Of a stretch of DNA of 64,000 bases, positions 12,001 to 23,430 are shown piece by piece; within the stretch, counting starts at the first letter, position 1, and each line of letters starts with the position of its first letter. The notes under the pieces were generated by a model that saw nothing but the letters and a program-made list of their open reading frames with translations, ran no database searches and was not told the DNA's origin. The stretch is taken from positions 68,106,501 through 68,170,500 of the forward strand of contig NC_080588.1 of the NCBI RefSeq assembly GCF_029962835.1, written 5' to 3'. The position numbers were made by a program, and so were the translations under genes. The DNA is from Magnolia sinica (Eukaryota > Streptophyta > Magnoliopsida > Magnoliales > Magnoliaceae).

Positions 12001-15000
12001 ATTCCCAGGAATTTCAACACGAGGTACAAGGTTTGATACCCATAGGTGGAGAAATCCCACCATGGCGTGAGTGTGGGTGTGCGTGTGTGTGTAGGGGGTG
12101 CGTGTGTTAAAAAAAAAAAAAAAAAACTACTAGACACAACCGTAAAATGACAAAAAAAAAAAAAAAAAACAAGTAGCAACAGTAATTCATTGCTACCGAG
12201 GTTGCTAAATGGTGGTTCTCGACTGCTTTCCAATTCAATGTGCTCTGGGGTGCAATCACCATATGAAGCAAGTGCATTTGTGTGATCCTTGTATTTAGGA
12301 AAGCTAAAAGAGTTTCTACTCAGTAGTGCTATGTGGGTTCTAGTCCCAATCACTCCACTTTTTTACTATTACAGGAAAACTACCCAGAAACGGGATCATT
12401 TTCAAATGTTCACAGTTAAGATTTAAGAGAATTGTGCATTTGGTACGATGTCCTAATAGAACTCCTTTCCAAAACCATATATAATAGTTCTGTGACTATT
12501 TAAAATGTCAAACAACCAACACTTCGGTAACAAATGAAGCTCTCTTTTAAGCTTTAGTTTGGTTGATGAGGTCAAAAGAAATCATAAGCACATAAACTTG
12601 TCATTTATTTTATTATTTTATTCATTATTATTTTTTTCTTTTTCTTTTTTGAGAGAATAAATTGATGTTCATTTATTTTTCCAATAAATATAAATCTCAT
12701 GTGCTCATGCAAATAATGCGATAGTTGTAATATGAGCGACTCACCGACTCTACGGATGCCACCAATGATACGATGATCATAATGATTGATGTCCTGAAAT
12801 GGAAGGTTGGGATGCCCCACTGCAAAGGGTAGGGAATTCGAACCCAAGCAGCTGTTCTCCATGCATTGGAAGCATCAGTTCGACAATGCTTCATGGTAAA
12901 TGCATGCCTTCTACATGAATCTAATAAGATGTTTGAGCTAGGAATGTCTGAGCTGCAGCCTTTATAGTTGTAAGCCCCTCCTGCTGTCAAAAAGAACGCG
13001 TATACCCATACTATAACAATACTAAGGGGAACCTGCAACAGTTAAATAATGTTAGAAAATACAAATAAACAACATGATGAACATCTGCCAGTAATGAAAA
13101 GTAGAGAGGTGATGGCTACTTGTGAGAATAGGAAATTTTTTTAGAGTAGGAATTCAAAGCCTTCTTTCCCAACATGTGCCAATGTGGATATGTGGCACCT
13201 ATTGTTAGGTATTTTCAGAATAAAAAATGTTTTTTTTTTTTGGGGTTGGGGAGTATCTATCAAAGTTTAGGGTGTAGTTTCCAGATTGTAAAATTTTGAG
13301 TTCCCTCCAAAACAAAAAGATTGAAAAGCACTTTGTCCCAAAATTATTGCAAAGGAAAGTTGACTAGATAGAGGGTTTTTGTCACCCAAGACCAAGTTCA
13401 AATATCCACAAAGATTGTGTGAAGCATTGTCTGCACTTGCACAAGTGTGTATAAGCAGCATGGTGTGTGGTTAGTGAGTTGTAGGATTGCTTGGGTGCTT
13501 TTGGTCCAATTTGCACTTTGCATGCGTGCATGTTGCGAGGAGCTTGATGAGCATTAAACTTTTTCCAAATAAGCCTAGACCTAGGTTAAGCCATGATCTA
13601 AACCATATAGGTCTGACCGACGGTTTGGGGTGGTTCTGGTGAGTGCATTGATTGGGTTGACCAATGCGGTGGCGCAGTGCCTTGGTGGATGGTTGATAGA
13701 GTTGACTGGTCACATGATGTGGCAGGCCTAGTGGTGGTTAGTAGGATAGTTATGTGATGTAGTTGTTGCTGGTGTCATTATATGGACTATTGGACTAGGT
13801 GATGTGGAGGGGAGACCTGACCATTTGTTAGAAGATCAATGCAGATGTCAAAAGGTCAAAGGGTGTTTCCAGCAGTCACGTGTATGTTTAGAACAGACAA
13901 AACCCACCCAAACAAACACCCAAACCTCTATATCTATGGGGTCCAGGAGGGGTTTTACTCATTCTGGTGATCACTCTCCCTGCATATTTTCTAAAAATCC
14001 TATTTTGTTCACATTTTCCAATGATCTTTTGTTGTTTTCAAGCTGTTTGTTGTCTCCGCAGAATCAAACATCAATCTGAGCTTCTGATCAGATTCATTGC
14101 TAGAGGTATTTGGGGTTGATAGACTACCACTACTTGCTGAGGATCAATGATAGAGCTCTGGGCTTTATTGTATTGTGGGAATGAGTCACTGGTAACACGG
14201 GCTACATATTCATATTTTAGTTTGATGAGGACATCACATCACGTACGCTTTTGCGTACGTATCAGAGGAAAAGGCAGGCCGCATCGATTTTCCTGTGGCT
14301 AAGCGAGTACCCGTGATCGTGCTGAGGACCCCATGTGCATGTGCGAGTATCTGGAAGACCTCACACTGGCAAGATGCACATGGGTTGCTTTATGGAGTGA
14401 TTCTAACCATTGGATTGAAGGGATGTGACGATCGGGTCGTTGGATCACATGATCGGGCCATTGATCGTGGATTATCCACACTAGTTTTTCCTAAACTTTA
14501 CCAACTTATAGGACTTAGTTTTGTTTATGTTATGTTTAGGCACCATTATGAGTGTTTTAAGTTGATTTTATTTAGACTGGGGATATTTTCGTTAAAATTC
14601 ACATAAATAGGGTGGTTATTGTAATTTTGAAAACTTCTTGAAGCTATAAAAGAGGGTAGACGTGTGACCCTCTCCCTCATTGGATTTTGTGAAAAAAAAA
14701 AAAAAAAAGAAAGAAACTTTGCTCATTTTCTTCTTCTTCGTCCATCTTCATGAGATTTGAAAATACTTCCATGTGATTTGGAAGGGAGATGGTGTGAGGC
14801 TAATCTTCATCAACGGAGATGCGGGGTATCCATCTATCCCCACATCATCATCCATGTTCCCTCCATCAAGGTATTTTCTTCAAAGTTCTTCAATTCTCCC
14901 ATCCCAAATCTTCATCTTCTCCTAAACCTAACTTTCTCATACCTATTACCAATCTAAACCTTAAAAGACATAAACCCTCCCCACCTAGCCACATGTGTGA

Positions 15001-18000
15001 ACCCCTCGGGTTAGCTGTACGGCCACACCTTGTTCTTCTTGGTTTCTCATCACCCTTAGATCAAAACCCTCTTCTTCCATTCCCAAAACCCTAACCCTAA
15101 ACCTAAAATCCTTTACTTTTCCTACTTTCCCAAATTACCCAAATCCTAACTTTTCTCATTCTTCAATTCACCCAAAATCCTTACACCCCTTCTATGCAAA
15201 ACCCAAATTCCCACATCCTAACCTATAAACCCTTTAATCCATTCACCCAATTTGATTCCATAAATCCTAATTCCCAGATTTCCCCAATTCCTCTAACCCT
15301 AATTTTACCCTAGGTTGTATTAGGTCTTCTACTTTGAAATAGATTATACCCTATGCTAATTGGATGTCCCTACATCCATTAGATCCTAGTTTCATTTTAT
15401 TTAATGATCTTGTGTAATTATGTTGGTAACCTAAGCTAAGATTATGCATGATGTTGTTTTGGTTTTCATGGTATCTATGATAATTATGGCAAGGTTTGTG
15501 TTTTTTTGTTAATTATCTTAAATTTGCTACTTGATCTCACATGATATTTGGTTCATGCATCGGTCCTACATCATAGTTCTTAGGGGGTCTTAATGAAAGT
15601 GACTTCATAACACGAGTTGAAACAGCTTTCCTTCTCTAATTCGTATCATCGTTTGGTTAATGATAACATCCATTTGGTGGGTCCACCATGAACATGCTGT
15701 GGCCCAAAACTTGGGTTGATCGGTTTATTAGGTGGGACACATGAGAAAAAGGACAGCTAAATAAAACTGGTCAGCAGTACACATTCATTGTACACATGTT
15801 GCCCATCTGATGACCGAACCACCAGATCTTCGAGAAACAATGAATACATGGTCAGGCCCACCCAGACGAACAACCTGAATCTCCCACACAAATACCACAT
15901 TTGGTACATGTGTGGAAATTATGATTCAAAATCTTGTTCTTGTGTTTAAATGTAACAAGGCTCTGTGGGTAATATAACAAATACGTCACAAGTGTTGACA
16001 ATGTGCACAGGTGTAAAAAAGGCCCGACAACCTGTCCAGCTAGCCAGTAAGAAAGGGACAAAAATACTGCTTAAAGGATATGATGCAAAACACAGAATAT
16101 GTGTATCAAGCAAGTGTAAATGAACTGCATGGGAGACAGCATATCTTATCCAGCTACCCAACAAGATGTAGAAAGACATGAAAATTACCGCATAAACTTT
16201 GAATACACGATGCCCAAAGATGGAAACTCCTCGAAGGTACTGCAACAATGAAGGAAGAAAGGAATGAATAATGATCACATTCAAGCAAAAGCCAAAACAT
16301 GTGCTCAAACTTGAAAAGGAAGAGCTCTCTCAGAGCACATTAAAACGTCACAATATCAGAGTTATCAAGGGCAAAGAAGTATAACTACTAAAGCTGCATC
16401 TGAATGTGCTATTGAATTGAATTGTGATAACTAGTTTAATATCAAATTGTAATTACCTTCCATAGTAACTGTAATGAGGAAGAAACTCAAATTGCAATTA
16501 CATTCCTTTTGAGTTGAAATTACTACTTGAATTCATAGCTACCTTTCACGGTGGTCATAATGAGGAAATACTCAAAATCATATTCCCTTCAGTTCCGACT
16601 TGAAAATCTTGTAATTGCATTTAGAGCCTAGTACTCATACTAAGGTAACTACAAATTGGTCAATTCCACTTAATTTGAACTAATTATTGCAATTCAATTC
16701 AACAGTGCATCCAAATTCGGCCCAAATCAGTAACTGTAAAATTATTTTGAGTGGCTTTGTTTAGGAAGTCATTTACCAGCGCGAAAAGAAGAACCAACGA
16801 AATCTGTGGAATGCTGATTTCTACGCAAGTACCAGCTTGAGGAAACCCAAAGCTAAAGAATGCTAAACCCACTGCAGCAACGGTGGGTGCAACCACCACT
16901 GGGTTTATCAACCTGCAATGTACTCCAAACATAGAAAATGAACATATCATCAATCTGCTGCAAGTTCCAGATGTTCAGAGCATAGTAGTCAAGTGTCACT
17001 ACAACATAAGTGTACCAAAAACTAGGGGAGAATAAATATGATTTTCTTGGTATTACTTTAAAAGAATCAAGTCTATCTTCAAATACCTTGTAAGGACTAG
17101 AGAGAAACAATATGCGTAGTATCCCCAGGCATTGAGTCTGTGAAAGTGTGGCCCATGTTTGGGCGGTCCAGCTTGTTGACACGATCGACTAACCAAGGAT
17201 AGACCATGCCCAAAATCTTCCAGATCGGAAGATCATAGCCATCCTTACAGCCTTTGGGCCTTTTTTCCATCACTGTTTTGGGGCGTATCATGCCATAATA
17301 TCTCCACGATCAGTTTGGTTAACATTTCTAGAACATGTATGAATATCTTGTTTTCATAAAACATGGATGGTTCCATTTGTCTATGGATCATCTCATGATT
17401 TTGACAAATTTTGGATGCATGGATGTTTATTAATCACACAACATACAAGTGCATGAAGATTCTTTTACACGTGTTATCAAAACAGAAAATTTTCCTACAA
17501 GGTGGAACAAAGAGTTGTCTCAAGGTCACAAAATGTCCCATTACACGTGTTAGTGCATACATCCTAAGGACTAGAGATAGCAAGGTGGAGATACGCAAAG
17601 ACTCTTCAATAATACCTCAGAAGAAGTGACATAAGACCAGTGTATCCCAAGATGCACTGAAAGATTGAACCAACGATAATAGCTCCTTGCAGTTCCCTCA
17701 TTGTGTGCCTAAATTTCTGCATCAACCAAAACAAGCATTACTTCCATGAAGGATGAAGAACACCAACAACATCAAATGGCCTCTAAAGGAAAGACAGAGA
17801 TGTTCCCGAAACTAAAACCAATGGAAATACGATGGATGAGTAGTGGGAGACCACATAAGTTTGATCCATCCTATGAATTATGATGAGAAATATTCAAGGC
17901 TTCACCGCACAAACTAGTTGAGTGATGTGTTTGATTCATAATGCATGGGCTATTCCTCATTAGCACAACTCATTTGGCCTACCATGTGCATGGTTTTGAG

Positions 18001-21000
18001 ACTCGGATGAGTCCCATACAACTCGTTCAAGTCTCGGATTCGGTGGCAACCTGTTTGCATGGTTTTCAGACTTGGACAGGTCCAATACGACTCATCTAAT
18101 TCATTTTGCATAGTTTTGAGACAAAATTAGTCTATGCAATTTGCAAATTCTTAAAAACATGATCATTTGGCATATGTACTTCCAATAATTAAGCCAAAGG
18201 ACTCTTCCTACACTCCAGTTTGGATTGGAGGTCTCATGAAGAAAGTAGCAAAGTGATAGGCATGCAGGCATTCACAGATTTAGGTGTTATGCTAGTGCAA
18301 CCCGATTATCGAACCAATGGAGCTCGATACCCAAATATGAAAGAAATGGACAAGAGCACATACACAAGAATGTTTGAGTAGAGAGGGAGAAATAACTTTA
18401 TTGATACTCAAACTTCTCTTACAACAAGTTGAAAATAATAAATAAACTCGCAAATTCAGAAAACATGGAATGGCGTACCTCCTACACCACCCCCCTTTTA
18501 TAGTCCCTAAAGACAATCCCTATGAAACTTTAATGAAGATCCCTCCAACTATTAGATTGATTTTAAATCAATTTTAATTGATTTCGGATCAGCCTATAAC
18601 TTAAGATAATAACAATCTTATCTACAAATATCTGGCATAAAATATAAATCTACTAAATACCCCTAAAACCTTCAATCTATCTTACATGCCAGTCTCCCTA
18701 TCTTCCAAAAATGGTAAATGTGATCTTTGACATTTAGGCCCCAAATCTTGCAACAAACAGCCCAAAATTAGCACATAATGGGCCCTAAGGTGGGCTGTGG
18801 GCCTACATCTTATGCCCAAGGTTCAAAACATTGGTATTGAAGCACACATCAGATGGCTCAAAAACCGAGATATCAGTACATGCTAGCCAAAATATAACTC
18901 ATACTGACTGTATTGGTGGTGAGTTTTGGCCAAGTTGGTTCCATATTGGCGATGCATACAAATACCGATCTGTATAAACAGATGATATGGCTTGCCTTAT
19001 ATGCTAAACCATGACCATGCTCTATTTATATATGATGCACATTTTGAAATTTGAGATCACATCAAGTGCCTGTTAGGGTCACTGAGAGAAGTTCTCAGAT
19101 TGAAGTAAGCAATAATTGGTTATTCAGTATCAGTGCGACTTGCATTTCTGCTAAGATTTCGAAACTCCTCAGAATTTATGATAACTAAAGCAGGGGCCAA
19201 ATACACAAACGAGCTTCCTTGAACCAGCGGAAGCCGAGTCCCAAAGTAGGATTGCAGTATCGTTGTCACACCAGACACCAAAAGCAAGGTGGAGATGACA
19301 CTGGCGGTCTCCTCCTGTCATCATAATTCACAAAAGTAAGTCAATATTCATGTTTTTTTTTGTATTTTAACACTTCGAATAAGCTGTAGAACAAGATGCT
19401 CACATCAGTTCCACCCATGGCAGGCACAATGATCAAAGGGATGAAAACAAGCGAACCGGCCAGTGATAAATAGTGCTGCACACCGTAAAAAACCAGGCGG
19501 GCTGCAGTCGGAAACAACCACAAAAAACTGTCAAGAACAAATAAAAATCAACCGTTCTTAAAAATACATTACAATTCCTAAAAGAGTCTATAAAAATCCT
19601 AACATCATTTGAATTTTATTTTATCAATTATAGTAAAACGTTAGGGTCGAACTCTTCTAAAGGTGGCCCACATGCCACACATTTTGTGATTCAAGAGTTT
19701 TGACAAACTTAGGTTCTTTAAAGATCATCTAATCCAATTAATTAAGACTACAAAGCAAAGAGAGTCCACTGTTGCGTGGTCTCTTTCATGGGCTAGGAGA
19801 CTAAATTGTTGTGTTTTTTAAAATAAAAATAAATTTCAAAAATAAAAGTTATTTTTAGAAAGTAAATAAATATATTAATTATTTAAACTTTCCATAAATT
19901 GTGTGTATAGCCAGTCGGTAAGAGAAGGGGTTTTTGCTTATGCAACCAAGGTTCAAATCTCCTCGAGGACGGCACCGTCCGAGCACGCGCGCGCATGGCG
20001 TGGGTTGTAGGGCTGCTTGGGTGCTTTTTGGCGCTTTATTAGGCGCACTTAGCACTTCGCACGTTCGCATCGTCGCAAGGAGCAATAAGAGCCTTAATCT
20101 TTTTGACAAACGGTCCAATTTTTTGGGCCATGGTACCTTGATGTTTTATTACCTTTTTTGTTAATTGAGAGTAATTGTGACATGATTGTACATGTGGCAC
20201 CTATGCCATGTGTCGCTTATGTGGATACAATTTTTCCTGTTGGATAACTGCTTCTGTCTGAATGGGTACAAAAATAACTGCCATAGGACAAAGAGTCATG
20301 TCCTTTCATGGAAGACAATTATTTGCTGTGAATGGGTATGGATTTCTTGAAGAGGCACCTTAGCACCTCTTCAGGAAGAAATCCATAACCTTTCAATTAA
20401 TATAAATCCTGGATACTATAATCCAGAAGATAATACTCTTAATCCTTGAGATTATATCATCTTCTGTGCAATTACTCTCGATCTGATCTCTTGCTGAATT
20501 TTTTCTGAACGTCTTAAGGCATATCGGTGTCGAAACTAGAGATTTGTTCAACACTTAAATGTGCAAATTTTCGTGTTGAAAATCGGATTGAAAGTTCATT
20601 GTATCCTGAAGACAATTTGCAGATTTCCTTCGTTTGCACTTGCTGGAAATTCCAGAAAAAGGGCAGCAAATTTGTCTTGAGAAATTGACTATTCAAGTCG
20701 AGCCTTGAACCCGATAGATCTGATCGTTTTGTTATCGTTTTCTTCTATCCTCCATTGTGTACAAGAAACTCTTATATCGCTAAAACTCTAACATAAATAA
20801 TATAAAGTGGAGAGGACTCTCAGCCTTCTCTCTACCCACGACACGTGAGATGTGAGCCCATCCTTAGATGTCCATAAATGAGAGAAATAGAGGGAAGGTG
20901 AGCTGAAAGGGGGATTAAAGGCCATCTCATCTATGGAGACATGTGATCATGACTATCAACACTAGTATCAAAAGCATGGAAGGTTACCAGTTACCACCCT

Positions 21001-22307
21001 ATTTTGTTTGTTTACACTTTACATGCATTGGTAGTGGGTTTTGTTTCCCAATCCATCACCGTAATTCACTGTGATCAGTAGATTTTTGGATTAATGATTT
21101 AACATTGATAAAAATTAAAATTTAAAAAAAAAAAAAAAACATCAAGATCAGAAGTAACCACAGCAATGTAGCTAAGAACAGAACCTAGTTTTGTATTTGT
21201 ATTGTTTCAGTTAGCACTTTTTTTTTTTTCTTTTGAAGGCAGGAGGAGGATGAAATTATTTCTGCTAATCCAACAGCTGGTCACCATGAAAAGTTTCATG
21301 TTGGATAACCAAATTCATAAAACTCAAATATATTAATTTTATAACAATACCAACTGTTTTTCTTGATAAGAGGTATGTGAAGATTTTGATTCTAAAATTT
21401 TATTTATTTATTTATTTTTTTTTTTTAAAAAGGATGGAAAAAGATGCTATTGGTTTTCATCAGTTACAACCAATAGTGAGATTAAAATAACAAAAAATGA
21501 CAAAAATCTATGTAATTGAAAGAAGGCATTGCACTCACCGAGGCCTGGATTTTCTTTCAACCCACACCTCATCCCCAGAGGTCTGTGTGACACAGGATTC
21601 TCGGGCTCTTGAGGCTCCGAAAACATATCAATTTCCACTTGTCTTTCTGCCTTGCCGATGTCCTTCTTGGGCTCATCAGTTGGAGTAACTGCTGGAACTT
21701 CCTTGACATTCCCATGTCCATTTCCATTTCCATTTCCATTTCCATTCAAGCCAACATTCTTAGGACTCAAACCAGGTCCTAACCCAACTCTATCAACATT
21801 CTTAGATTCCAAAACAGGCTCAATCCGAATCCGCCTTTTCTCAGTTTCAGCTCTCCTCAATCCCCTTGTAGAACCCAAAAGAGCGTCGCTTTCGGCTCTC
21901 TCAACACCATTTGTAGAACCTGAAACTGGCTCAATCTCAATTCCCGTGTTCTGAGTCCTGGCCGCCCGGCCCAAAACCGGATCGATCTCGATTTTGGGTG
22001 ATGACTCATCTTGCCGATCGGGACCCTTCTCAAAGTCAAACCCAGAAACCGCATTTTTCTCATCTGGGTCTCTCTCGCTAATGCTGCTAATGGTCTCTCC
22101 AGAAAAGTTAGGATTGAAACCAGTCCTCTTCGCCCAAGATTTCAATTCTCTTGGATTGTAATCGTTGGTGTTTGGGATGAATGGTTCAATCTTTGGAGGC
22201 CATGGCCCAGGCTTCTGCTGACCCTTTCCTGGGTTGGTATTTTCCATGGCTTTTGAGCTGGATCCGGCTTCCACTGAAGCTCTTTCTAAGACGGGTCTTC
22301 CAGCCAT
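6099..22307 (-). CDS. NAT12: Nucleobase-ascorbate transporter, NAT11/NAT12 type
   Basis: Complete ten-exon gene for a NAT/UraA-family membrane transporter; family members carry purines, xanthine, uric acid or ascorbate, and the substrate here is not known. Exons: 22307-21539, 19501-19404, 19314-19144, 17716-17616, 16912-16777, 16239-16189, 13032-12745, 9680-9446, 7979-7699, 6320-6099. All phases join, giving 783 aa. Residues 1 to about 250 form the long polar N-terminus typical of NAT11/12 (starts MAGRPVLERASVEAGSSSKA), with an NG-rich run. Then come the QH motif (Q265-H266, YGVQHYLSLAG), LPLVQGSSFVYLAPA, NPVVVAPTVAAVGL, GTGSTTLIESVRTIDITK (about 579-596), the SSRNIIIVG block and DNTVPGSRQERGVY near the C-terminus. 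Odd points: Ser588 sits where I recall Asn in the NAT signature, and intron 3 has a GC donor. The start is the first Met of a homologous N-terminus. Introns span about 13.8 kb and are full of elements. NAT11 and NAT12 cannot be told apart here. Confidence 0.93.
7087..7580. mobile_element. Mutator-type MITE in transporter intron 9
   Basis: Inverted ends of about 45 bp share ACTGACACTGCCAGTAGC and ACTGGATG (left) with their complements at the right, ending GGAC/GTCC. The interior carries the common GTGGGCCCCACCATGATGTA and GTGGTCCACCTGAGA blocks. CTCATG adjoins both ends, but an exact 9-bp duplication is not preserved. The element ends about 120 bp from the splice donor of exon 9. Confidence 0.7.
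7581..7697. repeat. Alternating purine-pyrimidine (GT/CA/GC-rich) stretch
   Basis: A run of mixed TG, CA, CATG and GTGTGT steps lies between the MITE and the donor of exon 9. Such alternation can favour left-handed DNA. It encodes nothing recognisable and is part of intron 9. Confidence 0.6.
8353..8880 (+). mobile_element. 5'-truncated LINE, RTE-type ORF2 tail
   Basis: The plus strand reads RMLRWMSGKIRKDRIRNRC and then MRESRPRWFGHVQQRP, followed after frame breaks by a LALDRVEW-like phrase and HVADPN. This is the C-terminal end of the reverse-transcriptase ORF of plant RTE-clade LINEs. The 3' end finishes in short GAT/GTG repeats (8846-8875), as RTE elements do, not poly-A. At least one stop (CGTCGCTGA) and later frameshifts show it is dead. 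It lies in transporter intron 8, opposite to the gene. Confidence 0.85.
8998..9342. mobile_element. 345-bp MITE with about 50-bp inverted repeats and 10-bp target duplication
   Basis: The ends carry CCAGTTCTCATGAGAAC and GAGAACTCAT (left) and their complements (right), bounded by ATTTTCTC/GAGAAAAT. TGCTGATACA occurs at 8988-8997 and again at 9343-9352, an exact 10-bp duplication. The interior is non-coding. The element is in transporter intron 8. The duplication length fits Mutator-like better than hAT (8 bp) or PIF (3 bp) elements. Confidence 0.85.
10303..10320. repeat. Poly-G run
   Basis: About 18 consecutive G residues after GCGGGTGG, in transporter intron 7. It could fold as a G-quadruplex; its exact length in an assembly is unreliable. 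Confidence 0.8.
10850..11750 (+). mobile_element. Possible LTR-derived fossil in transporter intron 7
   Basis: A TATA-like CCTATAAATATAAG at about 11510 is followed by a pyrimidine-rich leader (CTCTCTCTCC, AAGCCCTAGCCCTAG), the look of a plant LTR U3-R-U5 region or of another promoter. Ends and family could not be fixed and no internal coding region is present, so at most a solo or partial LTR. Confidence 0.3.
11974..12123 (+). mobile_element. tRNA-derived SINE, copy 2 of family A
   Basis: Same family as the copy at 3191. A-box-like TTGCCTTGGTGGTAGATTC, the shared CCCATAGGTGGAGAAATCCC block, GT-rich 3' part and poly-A tail are present. An exact target duplication AAACTACTAGACAC flanks it at 11960-11973 and 12124-12137. 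It sits in transporter intron 7, opposite to the gene. Confidence 0.85.
13360..13600. repeat. Degraded repeat related to the sequence at 19900-20150
   Basis: The phrase TTGCTTGGGTGCTTTT, a GCACTT..GCATG..GCATGTTGCGAGGAGC block and the following AGCATTAAACTTTTT resemble the 3' half of the tRNA-like repeat near 20000. Ends are not visible. It is in transporter intron 6. Confidence 0.4.
14222..15640 (+). mobile_element. Probable gypsy-type solo LTR fossil in transporter intron 6
   Basis: The stretch opens TGATGAGGACATC, has a TATAAAAGAGGG box at about 14645, then a poly-A-like run and a very long C/T-rich leader full of CCTAA and CCCAAAT words. This is the layout of long plant gypsy (Tat-like) LTRs. 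No internal coding domains are seen. The exact ends and target duplication could not be established, so the extent is approximate. Confidence 0.4.
16391..16735. mobile_element. MITE related to the one at 51140-51430
   Basis: The left end GCTGCATCTGAATGTGCTA with TTGAATTGAATTG faces the right end CAATTCAATTCAACAGTGCA and TCCAAATTCGG in inverted orientation. The middle is AT-rich with repeated AATTGTAATTAC-type words. The same ends occur in the nicotinamidase intron 3 element. Probably PIF/Harbinger-like, but the target duplication is unclear. It lies in transporter intron 5. Confidence 0.6.
18288..18800 (-). mobile_element. Probable LTR fossil in transporter intron 3
   Basis: Read on the minus strand it has a GACTATAAAAGGGG promoter box, a CAATAAAG polyadenylation-type signal about 100 nt later and a terminus ending CATAACA at 18288, the layout of a copia-type LTR U3-R-U5. 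The start near 18790 is approximate. No internal region follows, so it is a solo or partial LTR, in the same orientation as the host gene. Confidence 0.45.
19142..19143 (-). promoter_or_regulatory. GC splice donor of transporter intron 3
   Basis: Exon 3 must end in phase 0 to join exon 4, which starts with Lys at 17716. The only site giving this reads AAT then GCAAGT, a GC donor with the extended consensus usual for GC-AG introns. No GT in this stretch gives the right phase. Confidence 0.75.
19900..20150 (+). repeat. tRNA-like retroposon fragment
   Basis: TATAGCCAGTCGGTAAGAGA resembles a tRNA A box and GGTTCAAATCTCC a B box, at suitable spacing. The GC-rich body (GTCCGAGCACGCGCGCGCA) and the TTGGGTGCTTTTTGGCGC part recur in degraded form near 13480. 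No flanking duplication was found. It is in transporter intron 1. Confidence 0.45.
20159..20795 (+). mobile_element. Probable copia-type solo LTR fossil in transporter intron 1
   Basis: Starts TGTTAATTGAGAG and ends CTCTAACA. It has a TATAAATCC box at about 20401 and a downstream R/U5-like region. The composition resembles short copia LTRs. No internal domains follow and the 5-bp target duplication is not evident, so the ends are provisional. Confidence 0.45.
21719..21748 (-). repeat. Coding hexamer repeat (Asn-Gly run) in transporter exon 1
   Basis: Repeated TTTCCA units on the plus strand encode an alternating Asn-Gly run in the polar N-terminal region. Such a run can vary in length between alleles without harming the frame. 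Confidence 0.85.
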
Positions 22308-22308
22308 T

Positions 22309-22359
22309 GATGTAAGATAACAGAGAAAGAGAATAAATGGGTACTTGTTATCTTACATC
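22309..22359 (-). promoter_or_regulatory. Perfect 14-bp inverted repeat beside the transporter start codon
   Basis: GATGTAAGATAACA at 22309-22322 and TGTTATCTTACATC at 22346-22359 are exact complements with a 23-nt spacer. The hairpin begins one base upstream of the ATG (22307-22305). If present in the mRNA it could affect initiation. The minus-strand form also contains the donor-like GTAAGAT. Confidence 0.7.
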
Positions 22360-22860
22360 GAAAAGCAGTAATTTCTGCGAATCTTCCATTCATATAACTA
22401 AAAGAACAGAAAAGGAAGAAGAACTGGGTATTCTCTGATGCTTCGGCAGGAATTTCCAGAAATGAATCTGTGTAATTGAAGTAAATGCAAAACAGAAAAC
22501 AAAGCAATGGGCATTTGTTATCTTACAGAAAGAAGAACAAGATCATGATTATTTCAGAAATGGATCTGTGTAATTGAAGAGAGATACAGCAGAAGGGGAA
22601 GAAATGGGTATCTGTTGCCTTCTAGAAAGAACAAAGAGAGCATGAACTGAAGTAGATCTTTGAGTGATTGAAGTGAAACAACAGGCAAATGTGAAATGGG
22701 TTTTGTTATCTTACAGTAAGTATAACAAAAACCACGAATCTTTCTGAAATGGGAATTTGAATTACTAAAGTAAAATGGCAAATGAAGGGAAGAAATGTCT
22801 ATTTTTTTACTAACTTACAGCAAGAAGAAGAAGAAGGAAAATAACCTGTTGCTGAAATGA
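22345..22860 (-). repeat. Degenerate tandem repeats, about 90-170 bp apart, in the transporter 5' flank
   Basis: Four or five diverged units follow each other. Each carries a TTGTTATCTTACAGAAAGAAG-like segment (about 22345, 22515, 22702; weaker at 22606 and 22797), and several also have AAATGGATCTGTGTAATTGAA and GAAATGGGTAT. The array occupies the expected 5' untranslated or promoter region. On the minus strand the better-kept units hold donor-like GTAAGAT. Confidence 0.65.
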
Positions 22861-23060
22861 TGAGAAGAAGCGAGGCGTAGAAGCAAAGGAAGATATGATT
22901 TGGGTAGTTATGATTTTTGTAATTTCAAATGCAGGATGTGAAGAGTAGTGGAGAAAATCTCTCTCTCTCTCTCTCTTTCTGGTGTCGCGTCTTTTTCTTT
23001 CTGGTGAGGTTTGCTGTCTGCTTGGAGGATAAAATTACTGAAATACCCCTATAGAAAGAT
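22861..23060 (-). promoter_or_regulatory. Probable promoter-proximal region of the transporter gene
   Basis: A (CT)n run at 22959-22978 lies in a segment between the tandem repeats and a MITE. The transcription start cannot be fixed from sequence alone. Confidence 0.3.
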
Positions 23061-23061
23061 T

Positions 23062-23430
23062 TTGATAGTCTGGCAGATTGTGACAGTTGATACTCAGGCG
23101 CAATGAAATTGTACACATAAGTTAATCAGATTTAACCGTCAAAATCGTGGGCCTATGTATAGATGGGTCATTTGAAATTTTTTATATTGATTTAGTCTTT
23201 TTAAATGGAGGATTGGATGATATATAATGCGCGGTTGAAATGCAAAATATTTGACGGTCTTAGTTGAATTCAAAAAGGTCCACTAATCAAATATTTGAAT
23301 CTTTTAACCATGTTGATGATCTATATATAGTGTTCAATAATTTTGGACGGTTAGATTTATGTGATGTATGCATATTTGAATATTTCTGAGTGCTTTAGTA
23401 TCAACCATCAAACTCTGCCAGAGTATAAGT
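23062..23430. mobile_element. MITE upstream of the transporter gene
   Basis: GTCTGGCAG..TGACAGTTGATACT at the left and AGTATCAACCATC..CTGCCAGAG at the right are inverted copies of about 30 bp. The AT-rich middle has no open frame. Target duplication not clear. Confidence 0.6.

Noticed and set aside
15086-15106. CCCTAAACC/CCCTAACCC words like telomere repeats
   Set aside because: They are scattered in a long C/T-rich leader of a probable LTR, are not a perfect tandem array and need no telomeric origin.
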